Source of the DNA: Microbacterium sediminis
Lineage (GTDB): Bacteria > Actinomycetota > Actinomycetes > Actinomycetales > Microbacteriaceae
Direction: 5' to 3'
Assembly (NCBI RefSeq): GCF_004564075.1
Contig: NZ_CP038256.1
Coordinates: forward strand, 744,001-808,000
Length of the DNA stretch: 64,000 nucleotides
A model generated the notes under the pieces. It was not told where the DNA came from, did not search any database, and was given only the letters and a program-made list of their open reading frames with translations. The translations under genes and the position numbers were made by a program. This document shows positions 15,994 to 24,824 of this stretch, one piece after another (position 1 is the stretch's first letter; each line of letters starts with the position of its first letter).

Positions 15994-17625
15994 TCAGCGG
16001 GTGAGCGACGCCATGCGCAGCTTGAACGACGCGTCGAGCACGATGCCCTCGACGTCGGCCGCGCTGACCGCGACCTGGGCGCCCTGGAGGTACGGCACCG
16101 TCGAGAGGTCCTCGGCCACGAGCGTCTGGATCTGCTCGATGAGGGCCTCACGCTCGGCGGTGTCCGGGGTCGACGCCTGCTGCAGGATCAGGTCGTTGAC
16201 CTCCTGGTCGTCGTAGTGGTTGACGAGGAAGTTCTCCTGGAGGAAGAACGGCGTCAGGTAGTTGTCGGCGTCCGAGTAGTCCGGGAACCAGCCGAGCTGG
16301 TACGCGGGGTAGACGTCGTTGACGCGGTCGTCCGAGTACTGCACCCACTCCGTGCCGGCGAGGGTCACGTCGAACAGGCCGTCCGCCTCGAGCTGCTGCT
16401 CGATCATGGCGTACTCGTCGGCCGAGCTCGGGCCGTAGTGGTCGGGGCTGTACTGCAGCGCGAGCGGCACGGGCGTCTCGATGCCCGCGTCGGCCAGGAA
16501 CTGCGCCGCCGCCTCGGCCGAGGGGCCGCCGTCGCCGTCGCCGTACATGTCCTTCAGCGGCTCGATCGCGCCGGCGAAGCCCTGCGGCACGTACGAGTAC
16601 AGCGGCGTGTAGGTGCCGTCGTACACGTCCTCGCTGAGCGCCTCGCGGTCGATCAGCGACGCGACCGCCTGACGCACGGCCAGGGCCTTGGCCGGGTCGG
16701 CCTCGTCGGTGGAGGCGCCGTACGGCTGCGTGTTGAAGTTGAACACGATGTAGCGGATCTCGCCGCCGGGGCCGTCGTGCACGGCGAGGTTCTCGTCGGC
16801 CGAGAGGTCGGCGACGTCGCTGGCCGAGAGGCTGCGGTAGGCCACGTCGACCTCGCCCTCCTGCACGGCGAGCTTCAGGTTCGACGACTCCGCGTAGTAG
16901 TTGATGATGACGCCGTCGTTCGCGGCGGGCTCGTGCAGACCCTGGTAGTTCTCGTTCGGGGTCAGCTCGACGAGCTCGTTGAACGTGTAGTCGGTGATCG
17001 AGTACGGGCCGCCGAAGGCGTTCGCCTCGACAATGTCCTCGTCGGGCGTGACGGCGTCGGCCGCGAACGACTCCTCGTCGACGATCGCGCCGGGGAACGA
17101 CGTGAGGACCATCGGGAAGGTCTGGTCGTTCTCGCTCTTGAGGTGGAACACGACGGTGGTGTCGTCGGGGGCCTCGACCGACTCGAGGTTGAACAGCAGC
17201 GACGACGGGCCGTTGGGGTCGGCGATCGCGAGCTGGCGGTCGAAGGTGAACTTCACGTCGCTCGAGGTGAGGTCGTTGCCGTTGGCCCACTTCAGGCCCT
17301 CGGGCAGGGTGACCGTGTACTCGTTCGGGCCGGTGAACTCGGCCGTCTCGGCGAGGTCGGGCACGACCTCGGTGCTGTTCTCGGCCGTGTTCACGAGGTA
17401 CGGGAACACCTGCGTCTGCAGCGTGAGCGATCCGTTGTCGTACGAGCCGGCCGGGTCGAGGTGGGTGACCGAGTCGGTGGTGCCGACGAGGATCGTGTTG
17501 TCGCCACCGGCGTCGCCGCCGCCGTTGCCGCCGTCACCGGAGGCGCAGCCCGCGAGGGCGAGCAGGCCGACGGTCGGCAGAGCGATGGCGGCCGCGCGCG
17601 AGCGAAGCGTGCGAGGGAGTGTCAT
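15994..17625 (-). CDS. Oligopeptide-type ABC importer, solute-binding lipoprotein
   Basis: 543-residue SBP_bac_5 (DppA/OppA) family protein, expected to be lipid-anchored outside the membrane. Signal peptide with lipobox LLALAGC (Cys27), then a Gly/Asp-rich linker, then the class II binding fold. The start is ATG at 17625, close to the basic MTLPRTLRSR n-region. First gene of the importer operon; a separate 8-bp hairpin lies in its 5' leader. Confidence 0.93.
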   Translation of the reverse strand: MTLPRTLRSRAAAIALPTVGLLALAGCASGDGGNGGGDAGGDNTILVGTTDSVTHLDPAGSYDNGSLTLQTQVFPYLVNTAENSTEVVPDLAETAEFTGPNEYTVTLPEGLKWANGNDLTSSDVKFTFDRQLAIADPNGPSSLLFNLESVEAPDDTTVVFHLKSENDQTFPMVLTSFPGAIVDEESFAADAVTPDEDIVEANAFGGPYSITDYTFNELVELTPNENYQGLHEPAANDGVIINYYAESSNLKLAVQEGEVDVAYRSLSASDVADLSADENLAVHDGPGGEIRYIVFNFNTQPYGASTDEADPAKALAVRQAVASLIDREALSEDVYDGTYTPLYSYVPQGFAGAIEPLKDMYGDGDGGPSAEAAAQFLADAGIETPVPLALQYSPDHYGPSSADEYAMIEQQLEADGLFDVTLAGTEWVQYSDDRVNDVYPAYQLGWFPDYSDADNYLTPFFLQENFLVNHYDDQEVNDLILQQASTPDTAEREALIEQIQTLVAEDLSTVPYLQGAQVAVSAADVEGIVLDASFKLRMASLTR

Positions 17626-17669
17626 GTGGGTCCGCTTTCTGTTCCGAAACTGCTGTGTCTGGTGCGGTT

Positions 17670-17688
17670 GCCGAGCAGAATGCTCGGC
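17670..17688 (-). promoter_or_regulatory. Hairpin in the 5' leader of the binding-protein gene
   Basis: Perfect 8-bp inverted repeat GCCGAGCA-GAA-TGCTCGGC about 45 bases upstream of the start codon. It could be an operator or an mRNA 5' stabiliser. A TAGGAT box lies some 35 bases further upstream. Confidence 0.4.
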
Positions 17689-17790
17689 GGAAGGCGCCGT
17701 CGGGAGGCGCAGTGCAGCGATCCTATGCCGGATGCGTCCCGCGCACCGCATCGAGACGTCACACGAAACAGACTCGCAACGTGCACGGAA

Positions 17791-17820
17791 AGCGGCCCAC
17801 CGGAATTCCGGAGGGCCGCT
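17791..17820 (-). terminator. Terminator of the aldehyde dehydrogenase gene
   Basis: Stem AGCGGCCC/GGGCCGCT enclosing the palindrome CCGGAATTCCGG, 11 bases past the stop codon and followed on the minus strand by TTTCC. It separates the dehydrogenase from the importer operon. Confidence 0.75.
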
Positions 17821-17831
17821 GTCCGCGCGGG

Positions 17832-19325
17832 TCAGTGGGCCATCGCCGCGAGCGCCTCCGGGTCGATCGTGGCGATCGAGTGGGTGTCCTGGAACGCCCG
17901 CACGCCCTCGATGCCCTGCTCCCGCCCGAAGCCCGACTGCTTCATGCCGCCGAACGGCGCGCGCAGGTCGAGGCGGGTGGCGCCGTGGTCGTTGACCCAG
18001 ACGTACCCGCACACCAGGCGCTCGCCGATCCGCTTCGCCGTCTCCGGCGACGCCGTCCAGACCGAGCCGCACAGCCCGCCCCACGTGTTGTTCGCGGCCG
18101 CGATCGCCTGCTCCTCGTCGTCGAACGGGATGATCGGGATGACCGGGCCGAACTGCTCCATCGTCACCACCCGCAGCGACGGGTCGGGATCGATCACGAG
18201 CGCGGGCCGCACGAAGTTGCCGCCCTCCAGGTCGCCGCCCGGCAGCTCGCCGAACTCCCGCACGTCGGCACCCGAGTCCTTCGCCTCGCGGATGAGGTCC
18301 TCGACGAACGCCTTCTGCGCGGGCTGATGCAGCGGCCCCATGGTCGTGCCCTCGTCGAGGCCGTAGCCGAGCACCGTCCTGCGCAGCCGCTCCTCGAGGC
18401 CGGCGACGAGCTCGTCCAGGCGCGAGCGATGCACGTACACGCGCTTGGCGTTCATGCAGATCTGGCCGGTGGTGTCGTAGATCGCCGCGAACAGCCGATC
18501 CAGGTGGGTATCGTCGAGGATGGCGTCCTCGGCGAAGACGGCCGCGTCGTTGCCGCCGAGCTCGAGGGTCACGCGGGTGAGCGAGCGCGACGCCATCTCC
18601 ATCATCTTCTTGCCGCCGCCCACCGATCCGGTGAAGCACACCTTCGCGATGTCGGTGTTCGAGATGAGCAGCGACATGTTCTCGTCGCGGCCCGTGACGA
18701 CGTTGAGCACACCGGGCGGCAGCTTCGCCGCGACGCGCTGCACCACGCGGGTCGTGGCCAGCGGCGCCGAGGGCGGCGGCTTCACGATGGCGGTGTTCCC
18801 GGCGAGCAGCGCGTGGGGGAGCGAGGCGCCGAGGATCGCGATCGGCCAGTTGAACGGCACGATGATCGTCGTGACGCCGAGGGGCTTGTAGGCGACCTCC
18901 GTCGTGACGGGGATCCCCGGCGCCGGCTCGAGCACCTTGCCCGCGTCGACCTCGTCGGCCAGCTGCAGCGCGAGGTTCCAGCGCAGCTCGAACACGAGCG
19001 CGTCGACCCACGCCTCGAAGCGGACCTTGCCGTTCTCCTGCGACAGGATCGCGGCATCCTCGTCGCGCTCGTCCGCGATGCCCTGGATCGCCTCGGCCAT
19101 GATCGCCGCGCGCTCCGGCGCGGTGAGCGACGACCACGACGAGTACGCCGCCTTCGCGCTCGCGACGGCCTCGGCCACGTCGTCCGGCGAGGCGCTGGCG
19201 GCCTCGCCGACGATGACGCCGGGTTTCGCGGGATCGGCCACCGTCAGCGTCTCCTCGGTGAACCGCTCCTCACCCCCGATGAACAGTCCGGTTCGCACGG
19301 CCGCGGCCGTGATGGTGTCAGACAT
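17832..19325 (-). CDS. NAD(P)-dependent aldehyde dehydrogenase
   Basis: Soluble ALDH-superfamily enzyme (497 residues) oxidising an aldehyde to its acid. The catalytic cysteine (GQICMNAKRV, near residue 285), general-base glutamate (LELGGND, near 250), cofactor-binding PFNWPI and FTGSVGGGKK, and C-terminal MEQFGPVIP and PFGGMKQSGFG segments are all present. The start is ATG at 19325 behind a GGAAGGA site; an 18-base hairpin (CCGCGCA/TGCGCGG, 19344-19361) lies in the leader. It sits 118 bases downstream of the sugar operon on the same strand and could oxidise an aldehyde from that pathway, but it may be independent. Confidence 0.92.
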   Translation of the reverse strand: MSDTITAAAVRTGLFIGGEERFTEETLTVADPAKPGVIVGEAASASPDDVAEAVASAKAAYSSWSSLTAPERAAIMAEAIQGIADERDEDAAILSQENGKVRFEAWVDALVFELRWNLALQLADEVDAGKVLEPAPGIPVTTEVAYKPLGVTTIIVPFNWPIAILGASLPHALLAGNTAIVKPPPSAPLATTRVVQRVAAKLPPGVLNVVTGRDENMSLLISNTDIAKVCFTGSVGGGKKMMEMASRSLTRVTLELGGNDAAVFAEDAILDDTHLDRLFAAIYDTTGQICMNAKRVYVHRSRLDELVAGLEERLRRTVLGYGLDEGTTMGPLHQPAQKAFVEDLIREAKDSGADVREFGELPGGDLEGGNFVRPALVIDPDPSLRVVTMEQFGPVIPIIPFDDEEQAIAAANNTWGGLCGSVWTASPETAKRIGERLVCGYVWVNDHGATRLDLRAPFGGMKQSGFGREQGIEGVRAFQDTHSIATIDPEALAAMAH

Positions 19326-19443
19326 GGGATTCCTTCCTTTCGTCCGCGCATCTTTGCGCGGCGTGCGATCGGGCCGCCGGGTGAGCGGTCCGGAGGTCTC
19401 GTGACCAGTGTGATGCGGCGCTGGATGCGAGACAAGATCGTCG

Positions 19444-20400
19444 TCAATAGTCGTGACGATCCAGCGCGAGACCGGCGGCCTCGCGACGTGCCAACCGCGC
19501 GGCGCGGCGGCCCACGGTGCTGCGCGCCCAGCCGGTCCGGATGACGTGTGCGGCGTCGTTGGCGAGGTCGACGCCGTCACGGAACGGCTTGCGCCAAATG
19601 GCGAGAGCGCTGCGCGCGGGCGGCGAGAGGATCTCGGCCGAGAAGGCTTCGACGCCCCACCTGCCGGTGTAACCGTCGTCCAGCGCACCACGGACCACCT
19701 CCTCCACATCGACCGTGCCCGCGGAGAGGGGACCGCGTCCCGACTGTCCGAGCTCCAAGAAGGCCAGCCGCGGGAGCGCGGCGCGGATCGCGCGCCGCAT
19801 GTCGGCCTCCTCGACCGCCATGTGGAAGGTGTCGAGGTGGATGCCGAGGTGGGGCGAGCCACTGCGCTCCGCGAACGCCATCGCCTGCTCCGCGGTGTTG
19901 AGCATCGACGTCTCGTAGCGATTGAGCACCTCGAACGTCATGCGGACGCCGCGCTCGTGGGCCTCCTCGGCGACTTCCCCGACGGCGGAGGCCGATCGGG
20001 CGATCGCATCCGTGGTGGGCGGCTCGTCCGCGCGTCCGAAGAGGCCGTACGGAACCCCGTTGAGCTGATCCGCTCCCAGCCGGACAGCGAGGTCCAGCGC
20101 TCGGCGCAGCTCGGCGAGACCGGCCTCGCGCACCTCGCGATCGGCCGACGAGACGTCGGCCTGCAGCGACTGTCCGGCGATCGGGATGGGGGCGATGCCG
20201 CGCGACGCGAACGTTCGCCGGGCGGCCGGCACGTCGAACGCGTCGGGATCGACCGGTGGCAGCACCACCCGGCGGTACCCGCGCGCCGCGAGCGCATCGA
20301 GGGCAGCCGGCAGCAGGTCGGACGACGGGTGCGCGAGGAGCACGTTGAGATGGCAGGCCACGTCGAGGTCGCGCGGCACGCTCTGGACGCGGACGGACAT
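19444..20400 (-). CDS. Sugar-phosphate isomerase/epimerase-like TIM barrel
   Basis: 318-residue xylose-isomerase-like TIM barrel, last gene of the sugar operon. Three of the four usual metal ligands of ketose 3-epimerases can be read by eye: Glu157 (FEVLNRYET), Asp190 (IHLDTFHM), Glu251 (WGVEAFSAE). The third ligand, normally His in a LHxGE-x-x-RGPxG motif, appears as Glu216 (LELGQSGRGPLSAG). It may be an epimerase or isomerase with altered metal chemistry. The ATG lies 1 base after the stop of the SDR gene, so it is tightly co-transcribed. Confidence 0.8.
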   Translation of the reverse strand: MSVRVQSVPRDLDVACHLNVLLAHPSSDLLPAALDALAARGYRRVVLPPVDPDAFDVPAARRTFASRGIAPIPIAGQSLQADVSSADREVREAGLAELRRALDLAVRLGADQLNGVPYGLFGRADEPPTTDAIARSASAVGEVAEEAHERGVRMTFEVLNRYETSMLNTAEQAMAFAERSGSPHLGIHLDTFHMAVEEADMRRAIRAALPRLAFLELGQSGRGPLSAGTVDVEEVVRGALDDGYTGRWGVEAFSAEILSPPARSALAIWRKPFRDGVDLANDAAHVIRTGWARSTVGRRAARLARREAAGLALDRHDY

Positions 20401-20401
20401 G

Positions 20402-21184
20402 TCAGAACACCGGCAGGTCGAGACGCTGCTTGAAGGCCGAGTAGCCGTCCTCGACGTTCACGACGGTGCCGTTGATGACGCGCGACTCGTCGGAGGCGAG
20501 GAACGCCACGACGTCCGCGATCTCCTGCGGGTCGGTCAGGACGCCGCGCATCTGCTCGGCCGCGAACGTGGCGCGCAGCTCCTCGCTGAACTGGTTGATG
20601 ATGGGCGTCGCCACGCGCCCGGGCGTGATCGCCACGGCCCGGATGCCGTGCTCGGCGAGCTCGTAAGCTGCGGAGCGGGTGAACGAGATGACGGCGGCCT
20701 TCGCCGCGCTGTACGTGAAGGACAGCTCGGCCGCCTGCTGGCCATACACCGACGAGGTGCTGATGATGACGCCGCCCGTGCCCTGCTTCGCCATCTGGCG
20801 TCCGGCAGCGAGGATGCCGTAGTAGACGCCGTCCTGGTCGATGCGGATCAGACGGTGGTAGTCCTTCTCGATGTCGTGCTCGAGCAGGGGAGCGCCGCCC
20901 GCGATGCCGGCGTTATTGAAGATGACGTGGACGGCGCCGAACGCCTCGACCGCCCGTGCCACCATCGCCTCGACCTCGGTGAACTCCGCCACGTTGACGG
21001 CGCATGCGACGGCGGCACCGGGATAGCCCGCCTTCTCCACCTCCGCGACGACCTCCTCGCCCTTGGCTAAATCGATGTCCGCGACAAGCACCTTGGCTCC
21101 CTTGCGGACGAAGGTGAGGGCGGTCGCCCGTCCGATGCCGCTCGCTCCGCCGGTGATGATCGCGACCTTGCCGTCCAGTGTCAT
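20402..21184 (-). CDS. Short-chain dehydrogenase/reductase (SDR)
   Basis: 260-residue classical SDR acting on a sugar, polyol or keto intermediate. The cofactor motif TGGASGIGRA, the NNAG motif, and the catalytic Ser-Tyr-Lys (STSSVYG then YSAAKAAV) are intact. The acidic residue after strand 2 (VADIDL) points to NAD(H). It lies between the binding-protein gene (68-base gap with a hairpin) and the TIM-barrel gene. Confidence 0.9.
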   Translation of the reverse strand: MTLDGKVAIITGGASGIGRATALTFVRKGAKVLVADIDLAKGEEVVAEVEKAGYPGAAVACAVNVAEFTEVEAMVARAVEAFGAVHVIFNNAGIAGGAPLLEHDIEKDYHRLIRIDQDGVYYGILAAGRQMAKQGTGGVIISTSSVYGQQAAELSFTYSAAKAAVISFTRSAAYELAEHGIRAVAITPGRVATPIINQFSEELRATFAAEQMRGVLTDPQEIADVVAFLASDESRVINGTVVNVEDGYSAFKQRLDLPVF

Positions 21185-21212
21185 TGCTTCTCCTTCAAGA
21201 GATGGTGAGGGT

Positions 21213-21243
21213 GCGGGGCCGGGTACACCCAGCCCGGCCCCGC
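21213..21243 (-). terminator. Intercistronic hairpin after the sugar-binding-protein gene
   Basis: A perfect 11-bp stem GCGGGGCCGGG/CCCGGCCCCGC with a 9-base loop in the 68-base gap between the binding-protein gene and the SDR gene. No U-run. Most likely an mRNA-stabilising or attenuating hairpin within the operon. Confidence 0.6.
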
Positions 21244-21253
21244 GGTTGAGGGG

Positions 21254-22270
21254 TCAGAGCTTGGGCTCGAACGCGTCCGCATTGGAGCGATCGATCAGCT
21301 CGGGGGTCTTGCCGACGAATTCCGTGTCGGGCAGCGCCGCGGACTCCTTGTACTCGTCGACCATCGTGACCAGCTCGTCGATGACGGTGATCCAGTCCTG
21401 GTTGAGGGTGGCGTAGAAGGGCGTCTCCTCGCGGATCTTCGCCACGGCCTCGCCGAGCGCGTCGGCGCCCGTCACGTAGATGTCGTCGCGCCCGGCCTCC
21501 TCGATGGCCTGCACCGCGCCCATCGCGGCGTCGTCCCAGCCGGTCCACACGCCGTCGAGCCCGTCCGGGTTGGCCTGCAGATAGTCGGCGACGAAGTTGA
21601 GCGCCTCGGTGCGTCCCGTGCCGGGATCGAGCACCTGCTTCATCTCGCCGCCGGCGATCACCGCACCCGCTTCCTCGAGCATGTCGAGCGCGAGGTTGCT
21701 GCGGGTCTGGATGCCCACGTGCGGGTCGTGGCCGATGACCATGACGTTCTTGCCCTCGAGGCCGCCCATCGCCTCCTCGAGCGCGCCCACCGTGAGCGCG
21801 GCCATCTCCTCCTGGCTGTAGGTGATGTCGATGACGAAGTCCGAGTTCGCCTCGACGCCGCCGTCGATGGAGAAGATCGGCAGTCCCCGCTCCTGCGCTG
21901 ACTGCACGAGCGGGGCGATCTGGCGAGGGTCGGGGAAACCGGCGAAGATGACGTCGGCGCCCTGGGTGATGGCGGTCTGGACGTCGCTGTTGATCTTGTC
22001 GGAGTCGAACGAGCTCGTGTAGAGCGTGATCTCCCAGTCGTCGGGCGCGACCTCCATGAGGTGGTCCATGGCGAGCTTGCCCGCCGGCGTGGCGTAGCCG
22101 GCGGTGAAGGCGGCGACCGTGAAGACGCCGTCGTCGCCGAGCCCGTTTTCGCGATCGGTCGTGTCCGTGGCTCCGCCGCCGGTGTCGACGGTGCAGCCGG
22201 TGAGGGCGAGCGCAGCCGTCGCGGCGACGGCGGCGAGCGCCGCGAGGCGGCGGGTGGTGCGTGCGTGCAT
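21254..22270 (-). CDS. Sugar ABC importer, RbsB-type solute-binding lipoprotein
   Basis: 338-residue periplasmic-binding-fold protein of the ribose/xylose type (Peripla_BP_4), lipid-anchored: signal peptide ending LALTGC with Cys26. The fold is recognisable from TPAGKLAMDHL, the QGADVIFAGFPD segment and the C-terminal ATLNQDW region. It should capture the sugar or polyol feeding the operon's enzymes. Confidence 0.9.
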   Translation of the reverse strand: MHARTTRRLAALAAVAATAALALTGCTVDTGGGATDTTDRENGLGDDGVFTVAAFTAGYATPAGKLAMDHLMEVAPDDWEITLYTSSFDSDKINSDVQTAITQGADVIFAGFPDPRQIAPLVQSAQERGLPIFSIDGGVEANSDFVIDITYSQEEMAALTVGALEEAMGGLEGKNVMVIGHDPHVGIQTRSNLALDMLEEAGAVIAGGEMKQVLDPGTGRTEALNFVADYLQANPDGLDGVWTGWDDAAMGAVQAIEEAGRDDIYVTGADALGEAVAKIREETPFYATLNQDWITVIDELVTMVDEYKESAALPDTEFVGKTPELIDRSNADAFEPKL

Positions 22271-22324
22271 CAGAAACTCCCTTGTCCTGTGATGCGGGTG
22301 GTGGATGTGAAGCTCAGGAAGGCG

Positions 22325-23305
22325 TCAATCGCGGCTCTTCATCGCCGACAGCAGCACGGCGGCGACGATGATGATGCCGATGAGCACCTGCTGGATGTAG
22401 GTGTTGACCCCGACGATGTTCAGGCCGTTCTGGACGATGCCGATGATCGCGACGCCGATGAGCGTGCCGCCGATGTTCGCCTGGCCGGACTTCAGCAGTG
22501 TCATGCCGAGGAAGACCGCGGCGACGGCGAACATCATGAGGTCGTTGGCGGTCGACGACCCCGCGCTCGTGAGCCGGCTCACGAGCACGATGCCCCCGAG
22601 CGCCGATAGGAAGCCCGCCACGGTGAACGCCAGGAATCGCGTCGGCCGCACGGCCACCCCGGAGAGCCGGGCCACCTCGGCGTTGCCGCCGATCGCATAC
22701 CAGCGACGACCCACCGTGGTGAATCGCAGCACCAGCCAGACGATCACCGACACGAGCACGGCGTAGATCACGGGCATCGGGATGCCGTTGATGCGCATCT
22801 GGCCGATGAGGGCGAAGGAGTCGGGCATGCCATAGAGCGTGGTGCCGTTCGTGACGATGAGCGCGAGGCCCGCGACGGTGGTCATGGTGGCGAGCGTGGC
22901 GACGAACGCGCTGAGGCCGAGGAAGGCGACCAGCACGCCGTTGATCGCACCGATGAGTGTGCCGACGCCAAGGCCGCCGAGGATGGCGAGCGGCACGGGC
23001 ACACCCCCGAGCATGAGCGCCGCGGCGCTGGCGCCGGAGAGCGTGGCGGTCGTCCCCACCGATAGATCGAAGTCGCCTACGACCATCACGACCGTCTGCG
23101 CCGCAGCGATGATCGTGAGGATCGCCACCTGGTTCATGATGTTCGTCAGGTTGCCCGGTGTGAGGAAGACGCCGCGGCCCGCGATGGTGAACACCGCGAT
23201 GAGCACGACCAGGGCGATGACCGTGCTGCTCTGCCACAGGTAGCGGGTGAACGACCCGCGCGTCAGCTGCGACGCCGGGATGCTGAGGGTGTCTGTCTGC
23301 GCCAT
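22325..23305 (-). CDS. Sugar ABC importer, RbsC-type permease
   Basis: 326-residue inner-membrane permease of the BPD_transp_2 (RbsC/XylH) family with about ten hydrophobic segments. The family's TPGNLTNIMNQVA and the GDFDLSVGTTATLSGA region are clear. The ATG at 23305 (MAQTDTL) was preferred over an in-frame upstream start that lies inside the ATPase gene. It begins 1 base after the ATPase stop. Confidence 0.92.
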   Translation of the reverse strand: MAQTDTLSIPASQLTRGSFTRYLWQSSTVIALVVLIAVFTIAGRGVFLTPGNLTNIMNQVAILTIIAAAQTVVMVVGDFDLSVGTTATLSGASAAALMLGGVPVPLAILGGLGVGTLIGAINGVLVAFLGLSAFVATLATMTTVAGLALIVTNGTTLYGMPDSFALIGQMRINGIPMPVIYAVLVSVIVWLVLRFTTVGRRWYAIGGNAEVARLSGVAVRPTRFLAFTVAGFLSALGGIVLVSRLTSAGSSTANDLMMFAVAAVFLGMTLLKSGQANIGGTLIGVAIIGIVQNGLNIVGVNTYIQQVLIGIIIVAAVLLSAMKSRD

Positions 23306-23306
23306 A

Positions 23307-24824
23307 TCAGGCGTCCCTTCCGTATGCGTGCGTGAGGATCTCCTCGTCGGTCGCGGCGGCGGCGTCGAGCTCGCCCGCCACCCGGCCGTCATGCATCACG
23401 AGGATCCGATCGGAGATGCCGATGAGTTCCGGCAGTTCGCTGCTGACGGCGATGATCGTGGTGCCCTGCGCCGCGAGCGCCCGCATGAGCCGATAGATCT
23501 CTGCCTTCGTGCCCACGTCGATGCCGCGGGTGGGCTCGTCCATGAGCAGGACGCGCGGATTTCGGGCGAGCATCTTGGCGAGCACGACCTTCTGCTGGTT
23601 GCCGCCAGAGAGCTGGCCGACGGGCTGGCGGATGCCGCTCGTCTTGATCTGCAGCTTCTCGATGGCGTTGCGCGCAAGCGCCGCGACACGACGCCCGGAG
23701 ACCACACCGCCAGGGCTGACGCTCGTGAGGTTCGCGAGGGCGACGTTCTCCGCGATCGGAGCGGAGAGGATTACGCCCTGGCTGCGGCGCTCCTCCGGCA
23801 CCAGGGCGATGCCCGCCTCCAGTGCAGCTCCCACACCCTGACGGGAGAGCGGCTTGCCGCCGAGCTCGATCGCCCCCGCGGTGCGCCTCTGGGCGCCGGC
23901 GAGCAGGCGCAGCAGCTCGCTCCGCCCGGATCCCGCCAGGCCGCCGACGCCGAGCACCTCGCCGCGGCGCGCCTCGAACGAGACGTCCTGCACACGGTTG
24001 CCCGAGAGGTCGGAGACACGCACGGACACCTCGTCGGTCGCGGTGCCGCGCTCGGGATAGAGCTCGCTCTGCTCGCGGCCGACCATCGTGGAGATGACGT
24101 CGTCGATCGAGGACTCGGCCACCGGCTTCGTGACGATCGTGCGGCCGTTGCGCATCACCGTGAGGCGATCGCACAGCTCGAAGACCTCCTCGAGCCGGTG
24201 CGAGACGTAGACGATCGCCACGCCCTCGTCCCGCAGGCCGCGCAGCACCTGGAACAGGTCCGCGATCTCGGTGTCCGTCAGCGCCGCGGTCGGCTCGTCG
24301 AGGATGAGCACGCGCGCATCGATCGACAGCGCCCTTGCCACCGCGACCATCGTCTGCTGAACGGGGGAGAGAGACCCGGCGAGCCGTCGCAGCGGAATGC
24401 GCTGATCGAGCCGCTCGAGCTGCGCCCGGGCGCGGCGGTTGAGCTCGCCCCAGCGCACGAAGCCGAACGTCGACGGCGCTCCCTCCCCGAGCACGATGTT
24501 CTCCGCGACGCTGATCGTCGGCACGATGGAGAGCTCCTGGTAGAGGGCCACGACGCCCGCCTTGTTCGCGGCGCGTACCCCGGCGAAGTCCGTGGGCTCG
24601 CCTCCCACCCGCACCTCGCCCTCGTCCTGCCGGTGCAGGCCGGTGATGATCTTGATGAGGGTGGATTTGCCCGCGCCGTTCTCACCGAGGAGCGCGTGGA
24701 TCTCGCCCGGCCGCACCGCGAGGTCCACCCCGCGCAGGGCCTGCACGCCGTCGAAGTGCTTGGTGATGCCGTGCACCTCGAGCGCCGGGATGACCGACGT
24801 CGCCACCTCGCTCGCGAGCGTCAC
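23307..24824 (-). CDS. Sugar ABC importer, RbsA-type double ATPase
   Basis: 505-residue fused ATPase. The first domain has Walker A GENGAGKS and a degenerate signature (LSPVQQ). The second has the reduced Walker A GLAGSGRSE and the normal signature LSGGNQQK, exactly the asymmetry of RbsA/XylG. The start is GTG overlapping the TGA of the dehydrogenase gene by four bases (GTGA). Confidence 0.93.
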   Translation of the reverse strand: MTLASEVATSVIPALEVHGITKHFDGVQALRGVDLAVRPGEIHALLGENGAGKSTLIKIITGLHRQDEGEVRVGGEPTDFAGVRAANKAGVVALYQELSIVPTISVAENIVLGEGAPSTFGFVRWGELNRRARAQLERLDQRIPLRRLAGSLSPVQQTMVAVARALSIDARVLILDEPTAALTDTEIADLFQVLRGLRDEGVAIVYVSHRLEEVFELCDRLTVMRNGRTIVTKPVAESSIDDVISTMVGREQSELYPERGTATDEVSVRVSDLSGNRVQDVSFEARRGEVLGVGGLAGSGRSELLRLLAGAQRRTAGAIELGGKPLSRQGVGAALEAGIALVPEERRSQGVILSAPIAENVALANLTSVSPGGVVSGRRVAALARNAIEKLQIKTSGIRQPVGQLSGGNQQKVVLAKMLARNPRVLLMDEPTRGIDVGTKAEIYRLMRALAAQGTTIIAVSSELPELIGISDRILVMHDGRVAGELDAAAATDEEILTHAYGRDA

